Below the pieces are notes generated by a model. That model made no database searches and was not told the DNA's origin. It was given only the letters and a program-made list of their open reading frames with translations. A stretch of DNA of 64,000 nucleotides from Clostridium thermarum (GTDB taxonomy: Bacteria; Bacillota; Clostridia; Clostridiales; Clostridiaceae). The position numbers and the translations under genes are program-made. Shown here one piece after another: positions 17,601 through 25,339 of this stretch; the first letter of the stretch is position 1; the number at the start of each line of letters is the position of its first letter. The stretch covers positions 2,299,860 to 2,363,859 of the forward strand of contig NZ_CP040924.1 in assembly GCF_006351925.1 (NCBI RefSeq), in the 5' to 3' direction.

Positions 17601-18146
17601 ACTGAAATTTATTCAAATACCGGTGGTCAATCTTCAAAATCTTCACCAACAGCAGCCGTTGCAAAATTTGCTGCAGGTGGTAAGAAACTAAGGAAGAAAG
17701 ATCTGGGAGCTATGGCCATGACCTATGGTTACGTTTATGTAGCTCAGATAGCCATGGGTGCAAACATGAATCATACCATTAAGACCATTGTTGAAGCAGA
17801 AGCTTATCCAGGTCCATCCTTGATAATAGCCTATGCTCCATGTATAAGCCACGGTATAAAGACCGGTATGGGAACAAGTATTGCTGAAGAAAAGAAAGCA
17901 GTAGAATCAGGCTATTGGCACCTGTACAGATATAACCCATTATTGAAGGAACAAGGTAAGAATCCATTTATCTTGGATTCCAAGGAGCCTACTAAGTCAT
18001 ATAAGGACTTCTTACTTGGAGAAATAAGATATTCATCCTTGTTAAATACTTTCCCAGAAAGAGCAGATGCAATGTATGAGTTATCGGCTCAGCATGCTAA
18101 AGAAAGATATGAATTCTATAAGCGTCTTGCTGATATGAATTACTAA
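14619..18146 (+). CDS. nifJ: Pyruvate:ferredoxin (flavodoxin) oxidoreductase
   Basis: The 1175-residue one-chain PFOR, central to anaerobic energy metabolism: pyruvate + CoA + oxidised ferredoxin gives acetyl-CoA, CO2 and reduced ferredoxin in the cytoplasm. Domains in order: pyrimidine-binding domain with AAIYPITPSTPMAE and EMQSEAGAAG (catalytic Glu); transketolase C-like domain; CoA/gamma domain about 415-630; EKR segment; ferredoxin domain with two 4Fe-4S motifs, CIQCNQCSFVCP (about 688-699) and CTGCGNCADVCP (about 745-756); TPP pyrophosphate domain with CPGCGETPY, GDGWAYDIGYGG and the proximal-cluster cysteines. AAGGAGG lies eight bases before the ATG. Single-gene unit with its own terminator, as usual for clostridia. 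No damage visible. Confidence 0.98.
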   Translation: MAKKMKTMDGNMAAADASYAYTEVAAIYPITPSTPMAETVDEWAAHGKKNIFHQTVKVVEMQSEAGAAGSMHGSLVAGALTSTYTASQGLLLMIPNIYKMAGELLPGVLHVSARAIATHALSIFGDHQDVMATRQTGAVLLASSNVQEVMDLAHVAHLSAIKASLPFIHFFDGFRTSHEAQKIEIIDYQDVAKLVDYEAIRRFRDRALNPEHPTVRGTAQNPDIYFQMRESANSYYDAVPDIVEGYMREIEKITGRAYHPFDYYGDPNAEHVIVAIGSVCDTAHEVVDYLMKKGEKVGILKVHLYRPFSADYFFKVMPKSVKKIAVLDRTKEPGSLGEPLYLDVLNLYYNVEDKPLIVGGRYGLASKDTRPSQIIAVFENLKQENPLNRFTIGIVDDVTHTSLTEGEIVDTTAEGTISCKFWGLGSDGTVGANKSAIKIIGDNTDLYAQAYFSYDSKKSGGSTVSHLRFGKKPIRSPYLVYNADYVACHNKSYVYHFDLLQGLKKGGTFVLNCPWKEEELDDKLPALMKRYLAENNINFYIIDAVSIAQEIGLGGRINMIMQAAFFKLANVIPVEEAVNYLKESVERTYGRKGQRIVDMNKAAIDRGIEALVKVTIPDCWKDATDDNAPVKDEPAFVKNIQRPMARLEGDKLPVSAFKGMEDGVFPVGTTSYEKRGIAIVIPEWQLEKCIQCNQCSFVCPHAVIRSQLLNADEIAKAPDTFKTKPAIGKGLEGLGFRITISPLDCTGCGNCADVCPAPGKALIMKPADSQIEAEAENWEYGLTVTAKSNLMDPATLKGSQFVRPLMEFNGACPGCGETPYIRLLTQLFGDRMMIANATGCSSIWGASAPSIAYTTNAEGKGPSWGNSLFEDNAEYGYGMFLAVRQMRERLAELVKVSLLNGNLPEDLKEAFNIWLDGFNDAKASKEGTARILEAMKKIDYQNDPQLREIMEKKDYLVKKSHWLIGGDGWAYDIGYGGLDQVLAMGDDVNIFVMDTEIYSNTGGQSSKSSPTAAVAKFAAGGKKLRKKDLGAMAMTYGYVYVAQIAMGANMNHTIKTIVEAEAYPGPSLIIAYAPCISHGIKTGMGTSIAEEKKAVESGYWHLYRYNPLLKEQGKNPFILDSKEPTKSYKDFLLGEIRYSSLLNTFPERADAMYELSAQHAKERYEFYKRLADMNY

Positions 18147-18182
18147 GTAATACTCTACTCTCAATAGTCAAAAGCCACATAT

Positions 18183-18224
18183 AAAATGGAGATTAAGGCA
18201 CATGGGTCTTAATCTCCATTTTTT
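18183..18224. terminator. Terminator of the PFOR gene
   Basis: AAAATGGAGATTAAG pairs with CTTAATCTCCATTTT across a ten-base loop, then TTTTTT on the plus strand; the A-run on the other side lets it also end the small gene arriving from the right. Confidence 0.9.
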
Positions 18225-18256
18225 AGTATGTTGCTTATTGAATGCATTAAGTACAA

Positions 18257-18424
18257 TTACTTTTGATTTCCATCTACGTAGTCTTTGGCATCTCTTACGT
18301 CTTCTTCGCCTGGTATTGCTACTCTTGATACGGGCTTAGTCTCAACAGCATTATCCCAAGCAGCAGTGTCATGACGTTCTATTGGTACTGCCATAAACTT
18401 TTCCTTTGTTTTGTTCTTAGCCAT
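18257..18424 (-). CDS. DUF3787 (CDIF630_02480-type) spore surface protein
   Basis: A 55-residue protein too short for ordinary gene calling. It starts at an ATG with GGAGGG six bases upstream and reads MAKNKTKEKFMAVPIERHDT, then AAWDN, KPVSRVAIPGEE and the close DAKDYVDGNQK. This pattern (basic start, P-x-E-x-H-x-T-A-A-W, V-S-x-V-x-I-P-x-E, A-K-x-x-V-D-x-N-Q-K) is the DUF3787 family, found on spore surfaces of Clostridioides difficile. It lies convergent to PFOR and shares its terminator. Expression in the mother cell is expected from the family but no sporulation promoter was proved. Confidence 0.85.
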   Translation of the reverse strand: MAKNKTKEKFMAVPIERHDTAAWDNAVETKPVSRVAIPGEEDVRDAKDYVDGNQK

Positions 18425-18637
18425 AAAAATCCCTCCTTTTCCTCCTTAGTATCTTCAAATTATAAATATTTTATAATCTCTGAAAATTTATAATTCCTAT
18501 GTATGACAGCTTATTTAGCATAAAAACATATCTAATTCTTCATGAGAAACTCTCCTTGTCCCAATCTAATTTATCCATTTTTCAGTGTGATACTTGTCTA
18601 TTAAACCTTATGGCAAATTTGAAAAAATATTTATACT

Positions 18638-18678
18638 AAAAAAATAAAATCTCGAAAACCTCGAGATTTTATTTTTTT
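18638..18678. terminator. Terminator of the nucleoside transporter operon
   Basis: AAAAAAATAAAATCTCGA pairs with TCGAGATTTTATTTTTTT across a short loop; symmetrical A/T ends allow use on either strand, but only the leftward operon ends here. Confidence 0.85.
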
Positions 18679-18699
18679 ATAACTTGAATAAAGAGTCTA

Positions 18700-19650
18700 T
18701 TATCGTTTACCAGGGTCGTAAGGCTCTCCAGCTGCCCTTGGGCCCGCTGCATTCTTAGAGAATACCACCAGGGCAAACAACGTTGCCACATATGGGAAAG
18801 TATTTAATATGCCTGGATTTATATTCTTTAATGATTCAAACAACATGGATATATCTGCAACTGTTTTTGCAAACCCAAAGAATAATGCAGCAGCTGCTAC
18901 ACTCCATGGTTTCCACTTACCAAATATAAGTGCAGCCAGAGCAAGGAAGCCCATTCCCGTAAAGGTAAGTTCAGAGAATTCTCTGTTTATAGTATTAAGC
19001 AGAATGCCTCCACCTAAACCTGCAAGCATACCTGACAAAATTACTCCTATATATCTCACCTTCACAACATTTATTCCTAAAGAATCTGCTGCTTGAGGGT
19101 TTTCACCACAGGCTCTTAACCTCAATCCAAAAGGTCTATAGTAAAGTACGTAATAGCTTAGGGCCACAATAGCTATAACAATAAAAGTTGTTGTGTATAC
19201 ATGACTAAAAAACAGAGGTCCTATAACAGGAATCTTTGAAAGTAAGGGTACGTCAAAATTACCTAGCCCTGTAATCTGTATAAGTGCCTTACCATTTGTT
19301 ATGCTTCTTGACAAAAATACTGTTAAAGCTGATGATAGTATATTTATTGCTGTTCCGCTTATTACCTGATCCGCTCTCATGGTTATGCTAGCAAAAGCAT
19401 GTAGTAGGGAAAATACTCCACCGGCTATAACTGAAGCTAAAAGTGAAACATAAACCGTTGCCCCTCCAAGAGCATCACCATATAAGTAGGTGACAATGGC
19501 GCCAGCAAAAGCTCCTACACCTAAAAGACCTTCAAGTCCAACGTTAACAACTCCACTTCTTTCAGAAAACAAGCCTCCTAAAGCAATAATCAATAGTGGT
19601 GATGTATAGGCAATTGCTAAAGGAACAATAGTAGTAAGAATATCCAACAT
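18700..19650 (-). CDS. Nucleoside ABC transporter permease (BMP-associated), second subunit
   Basis: 316 residues, about 8-9 membrane helices, with the branched-chain-permease-like signatures ERSGVVNVGLEGLLGVGAF and RACGENPQAADSLGIN. It is the shorter of the two permeases that with the ATPase and lipoprotein form a BMP-family importer, which in characterised Gram-positive cases carries purine and other nucleosides. Its ATG overlaps the stop of the first permease by one base. Last gene of the operon and followed by a terminator. Confidence 0.92.
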   Translation of the reverse strand: MLDILTTIVPLAIAYTSPLLIIALGGLFSERSGVVNVGLEGLLGVGAFAGAIVTYLYGDALGGATVYVSLLASVIAGGVFSLLHAFASITMRADQVISGTAINILSSALTVFLSRSITNGKALIQITGLGNFDVPLLSKIPVIGPLFFSHVYTTTFIVIAIVALSYYVLYYRPFGLRLRACGENPQAADSLGINVVKVRYIGVILSGMLAGLGGGILLNTINREFSELTFTGMGFLALAALIFGKWKPWSVAAAALFFGFAKTVADISMLFESLKNINPGILNTFPYVATLFALVVFSKNAAGPRAAGEPYDPGKR

Positions 19651-20753
19651 TATTTACCACCTTCATTCTTTTTAAATATTTTCTTAAATCTATCCATCCA
19701 ACTCTCAAACATTAGACTGGTGGCAGAGAAGAATACTATAATAGCTATAATGATTGAAACCAGTTCACGTGGTACTCCTGCTGCTGAATTCATAAATAAG
19801 CTTCCTGCATTCATAAGACCAAAGAGGAAGGCCGCTAAGAGTACACCAAAGGGATTGTTTAGACCAACTAAAGCAACGGCTATCCCGTCATAACCTGCTG
19901 CCGGTAATGGTGGTCCTATCTTGATGTTATCAGTATATCCCAAATAGAAAACTGCACCGGCAAGACCCGCTAGTGCTCCTGAGATCATCATTGCTAGCAC
20001 CATATTTCTGTTAACCTTCATACCAGCATACTTTGATGCATGAATGTTGAAACCTACTGCTTTTAACTCATAACCGAAGGTGGTTTTATCTAATATAAAC
20101 CATACAAGTATGACAGCAGCCAAAGCAAGGAATAAGCCAATGTTTACATTTGAACCATTGAAAAATTCTGTCAGCCAATTTACTCTTAAGGAAGCTGTTG
20201 TCTTGATAATTTCAGATTCTGTTTCAAAATTTCCCTTTAAAAAGGTTTGTACAAAATAGTATACAAGCCATAGGGAAACATAATTCATCATGATACTTGT
20301 AACTACCTCATGAATTCTGAATTTTGCTTTTAAGAGTCCCGGTAGTGCAGCCCAAAGAGCTCCACCAATAACGGCACCAATAACGGCGAGAGGAGCATGT
20401 ATATAAAATGGCAGATCTAATTTTGCTCCAATTAAGTTTCCTATAAATCCTCCTATTAGCATCTGCCCAGATACTCCAATGTTAAAGAGTCCTGTTCTAA
20501 AGGCAAATGCCACAGCCAATCCTGTAAGTACAAGGGTTGTCATATTAAGGAGAGTATCTCCAAAACGTTTGTTGAACAAAATATCGATTATTGTGTCCCC
20601 TTCTTTGACACTGTAAATCAGAAATCCAGCACCCTTAAGCAGGGATGTGTAACCTTCTATTGGATTGTGGCCGGTGGCCAACATAACTATAGCACCGACT
20701 ATAAATCCTAAAATAACTGCCAGCAATGATACTAAAAACTTATTTTTACGCAT
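19650..20753 (-). CDS. Nucleoside ABC transporter permease, first subunit
   Basis: 367 residues with an N-terminal helix and about nine further membrane segments; the conserved loop AFRTGLFNIGVSGQMLIGG and KAVGFNIHASKYAGMKVN mark the BPD_transp_2 permease family. The final 20 residues are basic and cytoplasmic. It overlaps the ATPase gene by eight bases and the next permease by one base, so the three are translationally coupled. Together they move nucleosides inward. Confidence 0.92.
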   Translation of the reverse strand: MRKNKFLVSLLAVILGFIVGAIVMLATGHNPIEGYTSLLKGAGFLIYSVKEGDTIIDILFNKRFGDTLLNMTTLVLTGLAVAFAFRTGLFNIGVSGQMLIGGFIGNLIGAKLDLPFYIHAPLAVIGAVIGGALWAALPGLLKAKFRIHEVVTSIMMNYVSLWLVYYFVQTFLKGNFETESEIIKTTASLRVNWLTEFFNGSNVNIGLFLALAAVILVWFILDKTTFGYELKAVGFNIHASKYAGMKVNRNMVLAMMISGALAGLAGAVFYLGYTDNIKIGPPLPAAGYDGIAVALVGLNNPFGVLLAAFLFGLMNAGSLFMNSAAGVPRELVSIIIAIIVFFSATSLMFESWMDRFKKIFKKNEGGK

Positions 20754-22269
20754 GTGAATTCCTTCCTCCTCCTGCCATCATCAATCCCAACTCATTTTCG
20801 TTAGTCTTATCGGCATCAACAATTCCCACGATTTCTCCTTCATAGATAACCGCAATTCTATCAGAAAGATTCAGAATTTCATCCAGTTCCAGTGAGAATA
20901 GTAATATAGTCTTTCCTTTATCTCTTTCCTCAATGAGTCGTTTATGAATATACTCAATGGCACCTACATCTAATCCTCTTGTTGGCTGGGCTACTATCAG
21001 AACTTCCGGTGACCTATCAATTTCTCTTGCAATTATAGCTTTTTGCTGATTTCCCCCGGACATACTTCTTGCTTTTGTAAGTCCACCTAGTGCGGATCTA
21101 ACATCAAATTGTTTTATAAGTTCATCGGCATAGGAGTGAATTTTTTCTCTATTTAATATTCCACCCTTTGAATAGGGTTCTCTATAATAATTTTCCAATA
21201 CCATATTATCTTCCAAAGAAAAATCTAAAACAAGTCCGTACTTGTGTCTGTCTTCCGGTATATGTCCAAGACCTGCTTCATTTCGCTGTCTCACTGACAT
21301 CCTTGTAATATCCACACCATTAATAGTAATCTTTCCGGATTCAATATTCCTTAGACCGGTTATGGCTTCTATAAGCTCTGTCTGCCCATTTCCTTCTATA
21401 CCTGCTACTCCTAATATTTCACCGGCACTGACAGAAAGATTGATACCCTTTACAGCTTGAATTCCTCTGTTGCCCATAACCTTGAGGTCCTCAATCTTAA
21501 AAACTTCCTTGCCATATTTTGCAGGTGCCTTATCAACCTTGAAGCTTACTTGTCTTCCTACCATTAATTCAGCCATCTTTGCTTCGGAGGTTTCAGCCAC
21601 ATTGACTGTTGCAATTGATTTACCCTTTCTGATAACTGTACACCTGTCTGCAACAGCTTTGATTTCCTTTAATTTGTGTGTAATAACGATTATAGTCTTA
21701 CCTTCTGCTGCCATATGCTTCATAACAGCTATTAATTCGTTTATTTCTTGAGGAGTCAATACTGCAGTAGGTTCATCAAATATTAAAATTTCAGAATCTC
21801 TATAAAGCATTTTTAGTATTTCAACTCTCTGCTGCATACCCACAGTAATATCCTCAATTACCGCGTCAGGATCTACACTGAGCTTATAACGGTCAGATAA
21901 TTCCTTTATTCTCTTAGAAGCAGAAGCTATATCGATTTTTCCACCTCTAACCCTCTCAATGCCTAATATTATATTTTCTGTAACAGTAAAATTGTGTACT
22001 AACTTAAAATGTTGATGCACCATACCTATTCCTAGGTCGTTTGCAATATTAGGACTTGTTATTTTCACTTCTTTTCCCTTAACCTTTATCATACCTGCAT
22101 CCGGCTTATAAAGTCCAAAAAGCACTGACATCAAGGTAGATTTTCCCGCTCCGTTTTCACCTAAAAGAGCGTGAATTTCTCCAGGCTTAACTTGAAGGGT
22201 AATGTTATCATTGGCCACTATGCCAGAAAATTCTTTTCTAATGTTAAGCATCTCTATAATATATTCCAT
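20746..22269 (-). CDS. Nucleoside ABC transporter ATP-binding protein (double ATPase)
   Basis: 507 residues with two ABC domains. The first (1-240) has Walker A GENGAGKST and Walker B LIFDEPTAVL; its signature-like segment is ITVGMQQRVEILKML. The second (255-500) has a degenerate Walker A GIEGNGQTE, signature MSGGNQQKAIIARE and Walker B-like VLIVAQPTRGLD (the usual glutamate replaced by Q), the typical asymmetry of sugar/nucleoside-type dual ATPases. It powers the two permeases encoded downstream. It follows the binding-protein gene after a 78-base gap holding a terminator. Confidence 0.93.
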   Translation of the reverse strand: MEYIIEMLNIRKEFSGIVANDNITLQVKPGEIHALLGENGAGKSTLMSVLFGLYKPDAGMIKVKGKEVKITSPNIANDLGIGMVHQHFKLVHNFTVTENIILGIERVRGGKIDIASASKRIKELSDRYKLSVDPDAVIEDITVGMQQRVEILKMLYRDSEILIFDEPTAVLTPQEINELIAVMKHMAAEGKTIIVITHKLKEIKAVADRCTVIRKGKSIATVNVAETSEAKMAELMVGRQVSFKVDKAPAKYGKEVFKIEDLKVMGNRGIQAVKGINLSVSAGEILGVAGIEGNGQTELIEAITGLRNIESGKITINGVDITRMSVRQRNEAGLGHIPEDRHKYGLVLDFSLEDNMVLENYYREPYSKGGILNREKIHSYADELIKQFDVRSALGGLTKARSMSGGNQQKAIIAREIDRSPEVLIVAQPTRGLDVGAIEYIHKRLIEERDKGKTILLFSLELDEILNLSDRIAVIYEGEIVGIVDADKTNENELGLMMAGGGRNSHA

Positions 22270-22303
22270 CTCTTCCCCTCCATGGTAAATCTCTCATATT
22301 TTT

Positions 22304-22343
22304 AAAAAAGGAAAACAGGCTTTTTAGCTTCTGTTTTCCTTTT
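22304..22343 (-). terminator. Intra-operon terminator/attenuator after the BMP lipoprotein gene
   Basis: AAAAGGAAAACAG pairs with CTGTTTTCCTTTT over a 12-base loop, then TTTTTT on the minus strand. Partial read-through would make the binding protein more abundant than the ATPase and permeases. Confidence 0.8.
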
Positions 22344-22347
22344 AACA

Positions 22348-23439
22348 TTATTTGCTTAAGAATCCCTTTAATTCTTCCTCAGTTGAAGGAACAGTAAGTT
22401 TTCCATCAACTATTTCCTTCTTTGCAGCATCAACTTTTGCTATTACATCTGAAGAAAGATTTGGATTTTCTTTTGGTAGACCAACACCGTCTTCCTTTAA
22501 TGAAAGAGTTATGATCTCTCCGCCTGGGAAGCTGTTGTTTAGTTTCTTGTCGATGTAGTCATAAGCAGCAACATCTATTCTCTTCATTGCTGAAGTTAAA
22601 GTTACGGATGTCTTCTTATCACTTAACAGACCATCTGAATACTGGTCAACGTCAACACCAACTACATAAACTTTTTCTCCCTTTTCTGCTCTCTGCTTTG
22701 CTTCGTTAAATACTCCAACTCCAACTCCACCAGCAGCATGGAATATTATGTCTATGCCTTTGCTGTACATACCGGAAGCTAAAGTCTGACCTGCAGGAAT
22801 GTTGTCAAAGGAACCTTGGTAAACATAATCCACTATTTCAGCCTTTGCACCTAAGTTTTTGTTTGCATAATGAACTCCAGCCTTGAAGCCCCAGCCGAAT
22901 CTTTGTACCGGAGGAATTTCCAAACCGCCTATAAAGCCTAATTTACCAGTCTTTGTAGAAAGTGCAGAAGCTATACCTGCTAAGAAACCAGCCTCATGTT
23001 CATTAAAGAAAACACATACAACATTATCATGTTTTACAAAATCATAGCTATCTGCAGTATGTGTAGAACCGTCAATAAGAATAAAAGTTGTATCCTTATG
23101 AGTGTCTGCAGATTTATTAACAGCTGTTTCAAACTTATATCCTGGAGTTACTATTATCTTATAACCAGAATCTACAAGGTCATTGATAGCATTTATGTAG
23201 TCTGTTTCCTGCTGTCCTGCTGGCTTAAGGTACTGAGTCTCTATAGTTTTCTTTTCCTCTTCATATCTCTTTATACCTTCCCAGGTTCCTTGGTTAAATG
23301 ATTTATCATCTATAGTACCAGAGTCGGTAACCATGCCTACCTTAGTTTTTTCTGCAGTTCCCGCCTTCTGAGCACAGCCTGCCAATAAGGATGCAGCCAC
23401 TAAAGATGATAATACAACTGATAAAAGTCTTTTTCTCAT
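22348..23439 (-). CDS. BMP-family nucleoside-binding lipoprotein
   Basis: 363 residues. Signal peptide with lipobox LAGC (Cys at about 21) anchors it outside the membrane. The mature part is a Bmp/Med periplasmic-binding fold: VGMVTDSGTIDDKSFNQGTW at the start, DSGYKIIVTPGYKFETAV, and IIFHAAGGVGVGVFNEAK. This is the pattern of the BmpA/PnrA purine-nucleoside receptors. GGAGG lies seven to eight bases before the ATG. It captures nucleosides for the following importer; specificity cannot be read from sequence. First gene of the operon; a TATAAT-like hexamer lies about 70 bases upstream but no riboswitch fold was recognised. Confidence 0.93.
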   Translation of the reverse strand: MRKRLLSVVLSSLVAASLLAGCAQKAGTAEKTKVGMVTDSGTIDDKSFNQGTWEGIKRYEEEKKTIETQYLKPAGQQETDYINAINDLVDSGYKIIVTPGYKFETAVNKSADTHKDTTFILIDGSTHTADSYDFVKHDNVVCVFFNEHEAGFLAGIASALSTKTGKLGFIGGLEIPPVQRFGWGFKAGVHYANKNLGAKAEIVDYVYQGSFDNIPAGQTLASGMYSKGIDIIFHAAGGVGVGVFNEAKQRAEKGEKVYVVGVDVDQYSDGLLSDKKTSVTLTSAMKRIDVAAYDYIDKKLNNSFPGGEIITLSLKEDGVGLPKENPNLSSDVIAKVDAAKKEIVDGKLTVPSTEEELKGFLSK

Positions 23440-23738
23440 ATGTCCTATACCTCCATTTTAAAATTACCATAACCTGTTAGTTATGTACAACGATATTATA
23501 TCATATTATTAAGTTAATTATATATATATTATATGTCTATTTCACATTTTTATTTAATGTTTAATTTTTATTAGAATTTTTAAAAAAGCTTATATTTCCT
23601 CCCTACATTCATTAACATTTTATTAATAAATTATCAATAATTTTTAAATTATATTACTAACAAGCCATTGTCCTTAATTAAAATGCAAATAAAAATCAAA
23701 ACAACACATAAGATTCTTATGTGTTGTATGACTTTGAG
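23440..23738. other. AT-rich intergenic gap upstream of the BMP gene
   Basis: Very AT-rich. It contains the promoter zone of the nucleoside transporter (TGATATAATATCG on the minus strand) and the terminator of the small lysine-rich ORF. I see no riboswitch, tRNA or remnant gene. Confidence 0.5.
23691..23727 (-). terminator. Terminator after the small lysine-rich ORF
   Basis: Perfect 12-base stem ACAACACATAAG / CTTATGTGTTGT with a three-base loop, followed on the minus strand by TTTTGATTTTT. It lies 12 bases after the TAG of the 25-codon ORF. Confidence 0.8.
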
Positions 23739-23816
23739 CTATTTTTTCTTTGACCCTTTATCCTTGCCTTTGCTTTTATTGGTTGTTCCACTTTTACTTT
23801 TTCCCTTATCTGGCAC
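23739..23816 (-). CDS. Putative 25-residue Lys/Gly/Ser-rich peptide
   Basis: A GTG-started frame of 25 codons. GGGGG about eight bases upstream is a good ribosome site and a strong terminator follows after 12 bases, so it is built like a stand-alone gene. The peptide has ten lysines, four glycines and four serines, with two aspartates, no hydrophobic stretch and no cysteine (MPDKGKSKSGTTNKSKGKDK, then GSKKK). It could be a nucleic-acid-binding or spore-core/coat peptide. It lies 195 bases downstream of four ATP-grasp ligase genes on the same strand, so it might also be a substrate of them; that is speculation. A GAATA/CATAAAG pair about 75 bases upstream weakly resembles a forespore-sigma promoter. 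Confidence 0.45.
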   Translation of the reverse strand: MPDKGKSKSGTTNKSKGKDKGSKKK

Positions 23817-24010
23817 AACTGTTACCCCCTTTTTTATATACTATAGAAAGTTAAATTTCTACGTACTAAACTTTATGAGGCTTAATAATTCTTTATTCGT
23901 ATAACTTATCAGCAAATATCTACTTTTTACTCTTCCAAATCTGCAGAGGCCTGAGTAGTTCTATCTCTAGGCATATCTTTTAATCAAAATCCATATAGGA
24001 ATATCATCTC

Positions 24011-25339
24011 TTAATACACACGGAAGCCTGCCTGTGCTGCCGCGTACTTAATTGGATTTGACTTTGTCTGATAGAAGGTCTGAACGTCATTGATCCACAG
24101 AGGTACAGAATGATAATGCCGCTTGTTGGCTTCCAGTACCCATACCTTGTAATTTTCATCAACAACTACGTCAAAACCTAAGTCGCCATAGTTTTCTCCA
24201 GTAGCGTCCAGCAGGTCACATATGCTCTTACAGGCTCCCACCACTTCGCTCTTCTTTTTATAGATCTGCTGCTGACTAAAGTCGAAGGCCTTATAGAATA
24301 TATCCTCAAAGGAAGAGGTATTTCCCCAATTTGTACAAATATCTCCCCTTGCTCCGATCAAGGCCACTATACCTGTACATTGCCAATCCAAGGTTTGATC
24401 TTTTTGCATTATTACTCTGAAGTCCATATGCCTTCCTTTCACTTTCAGAGGAGTAATAGCCTGCTGTACAATATATTTATGCCCCTTCATTATTTTTTTG
24501 AAGTATTCTTCCGCTTCTCTTCTGTTTGATACTAGGTCAACTTTATCCCCTTGTTTTCCTTGAACGCCATAGCCCTCTCCTGTTTTAGTAACCTTATACA
24601 AGCCTCTGGACAGTGTTCCATTTAGTGGCTTTATATAAGCAGCACCGTAATTTTCTATCATATAATCTATATCTTCCAAACCAGAATATAACCTGGTATC
24701 TGGTATATACTTGCAACAGGTGTTATCCCTGCTTACCAATCTCCAGAACTCCCACTTGTTAAAATACTTTGAGTTAAAGAATCGATCATTGGTAACTTCC
24801 TTTAGTTTATCGGTGAGTTCGTCTGATACCATGGTTCTTGAGAAAACAGAGTCCGGTATGGGAAGTACTCCTGCTCTCCAGGGCAGTCTTCTATGGCTCA
24901 GATTATCACCATAGTAATAACCATCAACGCACTTTTTATTAAAATCAACACTGTCAGAGCTGAAAGCAACCAACAAACCACCTATTTCAGGATGGATAAT
25001 TGTATAATAGTTCATCTTTGAGAGACTGCCCCTCCCTATACTGCTCTTGCTGTTAGACATCAATAAGCCAATAATTGGTCCTATTCTAAATCCTTCCTTG
25101 GTATGGATTATTTGATAATCCACATCCTCCGGCAGGAGTAGTTCATCAATAACATTATTGGACAATTTAACTCTATTTTCTCTAAGTCTTGAATCCTTAA
25201 TCAGTTCTACATTGACGGTTTTACTGCCCACGGACACATCAACATGACTTTTCTTAGCTGCCAGTGTACCCTTAAAAAATCTTTCGGATACGATTATTTT
25301 GTCAATAGAATACTTGTCTGAGGTTATTCTATAAAGCAT
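24011..25339 (-). CDS. YheC/YheD-family ATP-grasp protein (spore coat associated), paralog 4
   Basis: 442 residues from the ATG at 25339, chosen because GGAGGAGAAGG lies directly before it; a start further upstream would lie deeper in the previous gene. N-terminal about 1-200 is the YheC/D-specific region (IGPIIGLLMSNSKSS, LPWRAGVLPIPDSVFSRTM); the C-terminal half is an ATP-grasp fold with YIKPLNGTLSRGLYKV, HKYIVQQAI, MDFRVIMQKD and DLGFDVVVDENYKVWVLEAN. Members are annotated as endospore coat-associated, and ATP-grasp chemistry implies forming an amide or peptide-like bond. Last of four paralogs in tandem, overlapping its neighbour by 11 bases. True substrate unknown. Confidence 0.88.
   Translation of the reverse strand: MLYRITSDKYSIDKIIVSERFFKGTLAAKKSHVDVSVGSKTVNVELIKDSRLRENRVKLSNNVIDELLLPEDVDYQIIHTKEGFRIGPIIGLLMSNSKSSIGRGSLSKMNYYTIIHPEIGGLLVAFSSDSVDFNKKCVDGYYYGDNLSHRRLPWRAGVLPIPDSVFSRTMVSDELTDKLKEVTNDRFFNSKYFNKWEFWRLVSRDNTCCKYIPDTRLYSGLEDIDYMIENYGAAYIKPLNGTLSRGLYKVTKTGEGYGVQGKQGDKVDLVSNRREAEEYFKKIMKGHKYIVQQAITPLKVKGRHMDFRVIMQKDQTLDWQCTGIVALIGARGDICTNWGNTSSFEDIFYKAFDFSQQQIYKKKSEVVGACKSICDLLDATGENYGDLGFDVVVDENYKVWVLEANKRHYHSVPLWINDVQTFYQTKSNPIKYAAAQAGFRVY

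Noticed and set aside
23440-23560. Possible purine riboswitch ahead of the nucleoside transporter
   Set aside because: The region is nearly pure A/T and lacks the paired loops and core bases of the purine aptamer.
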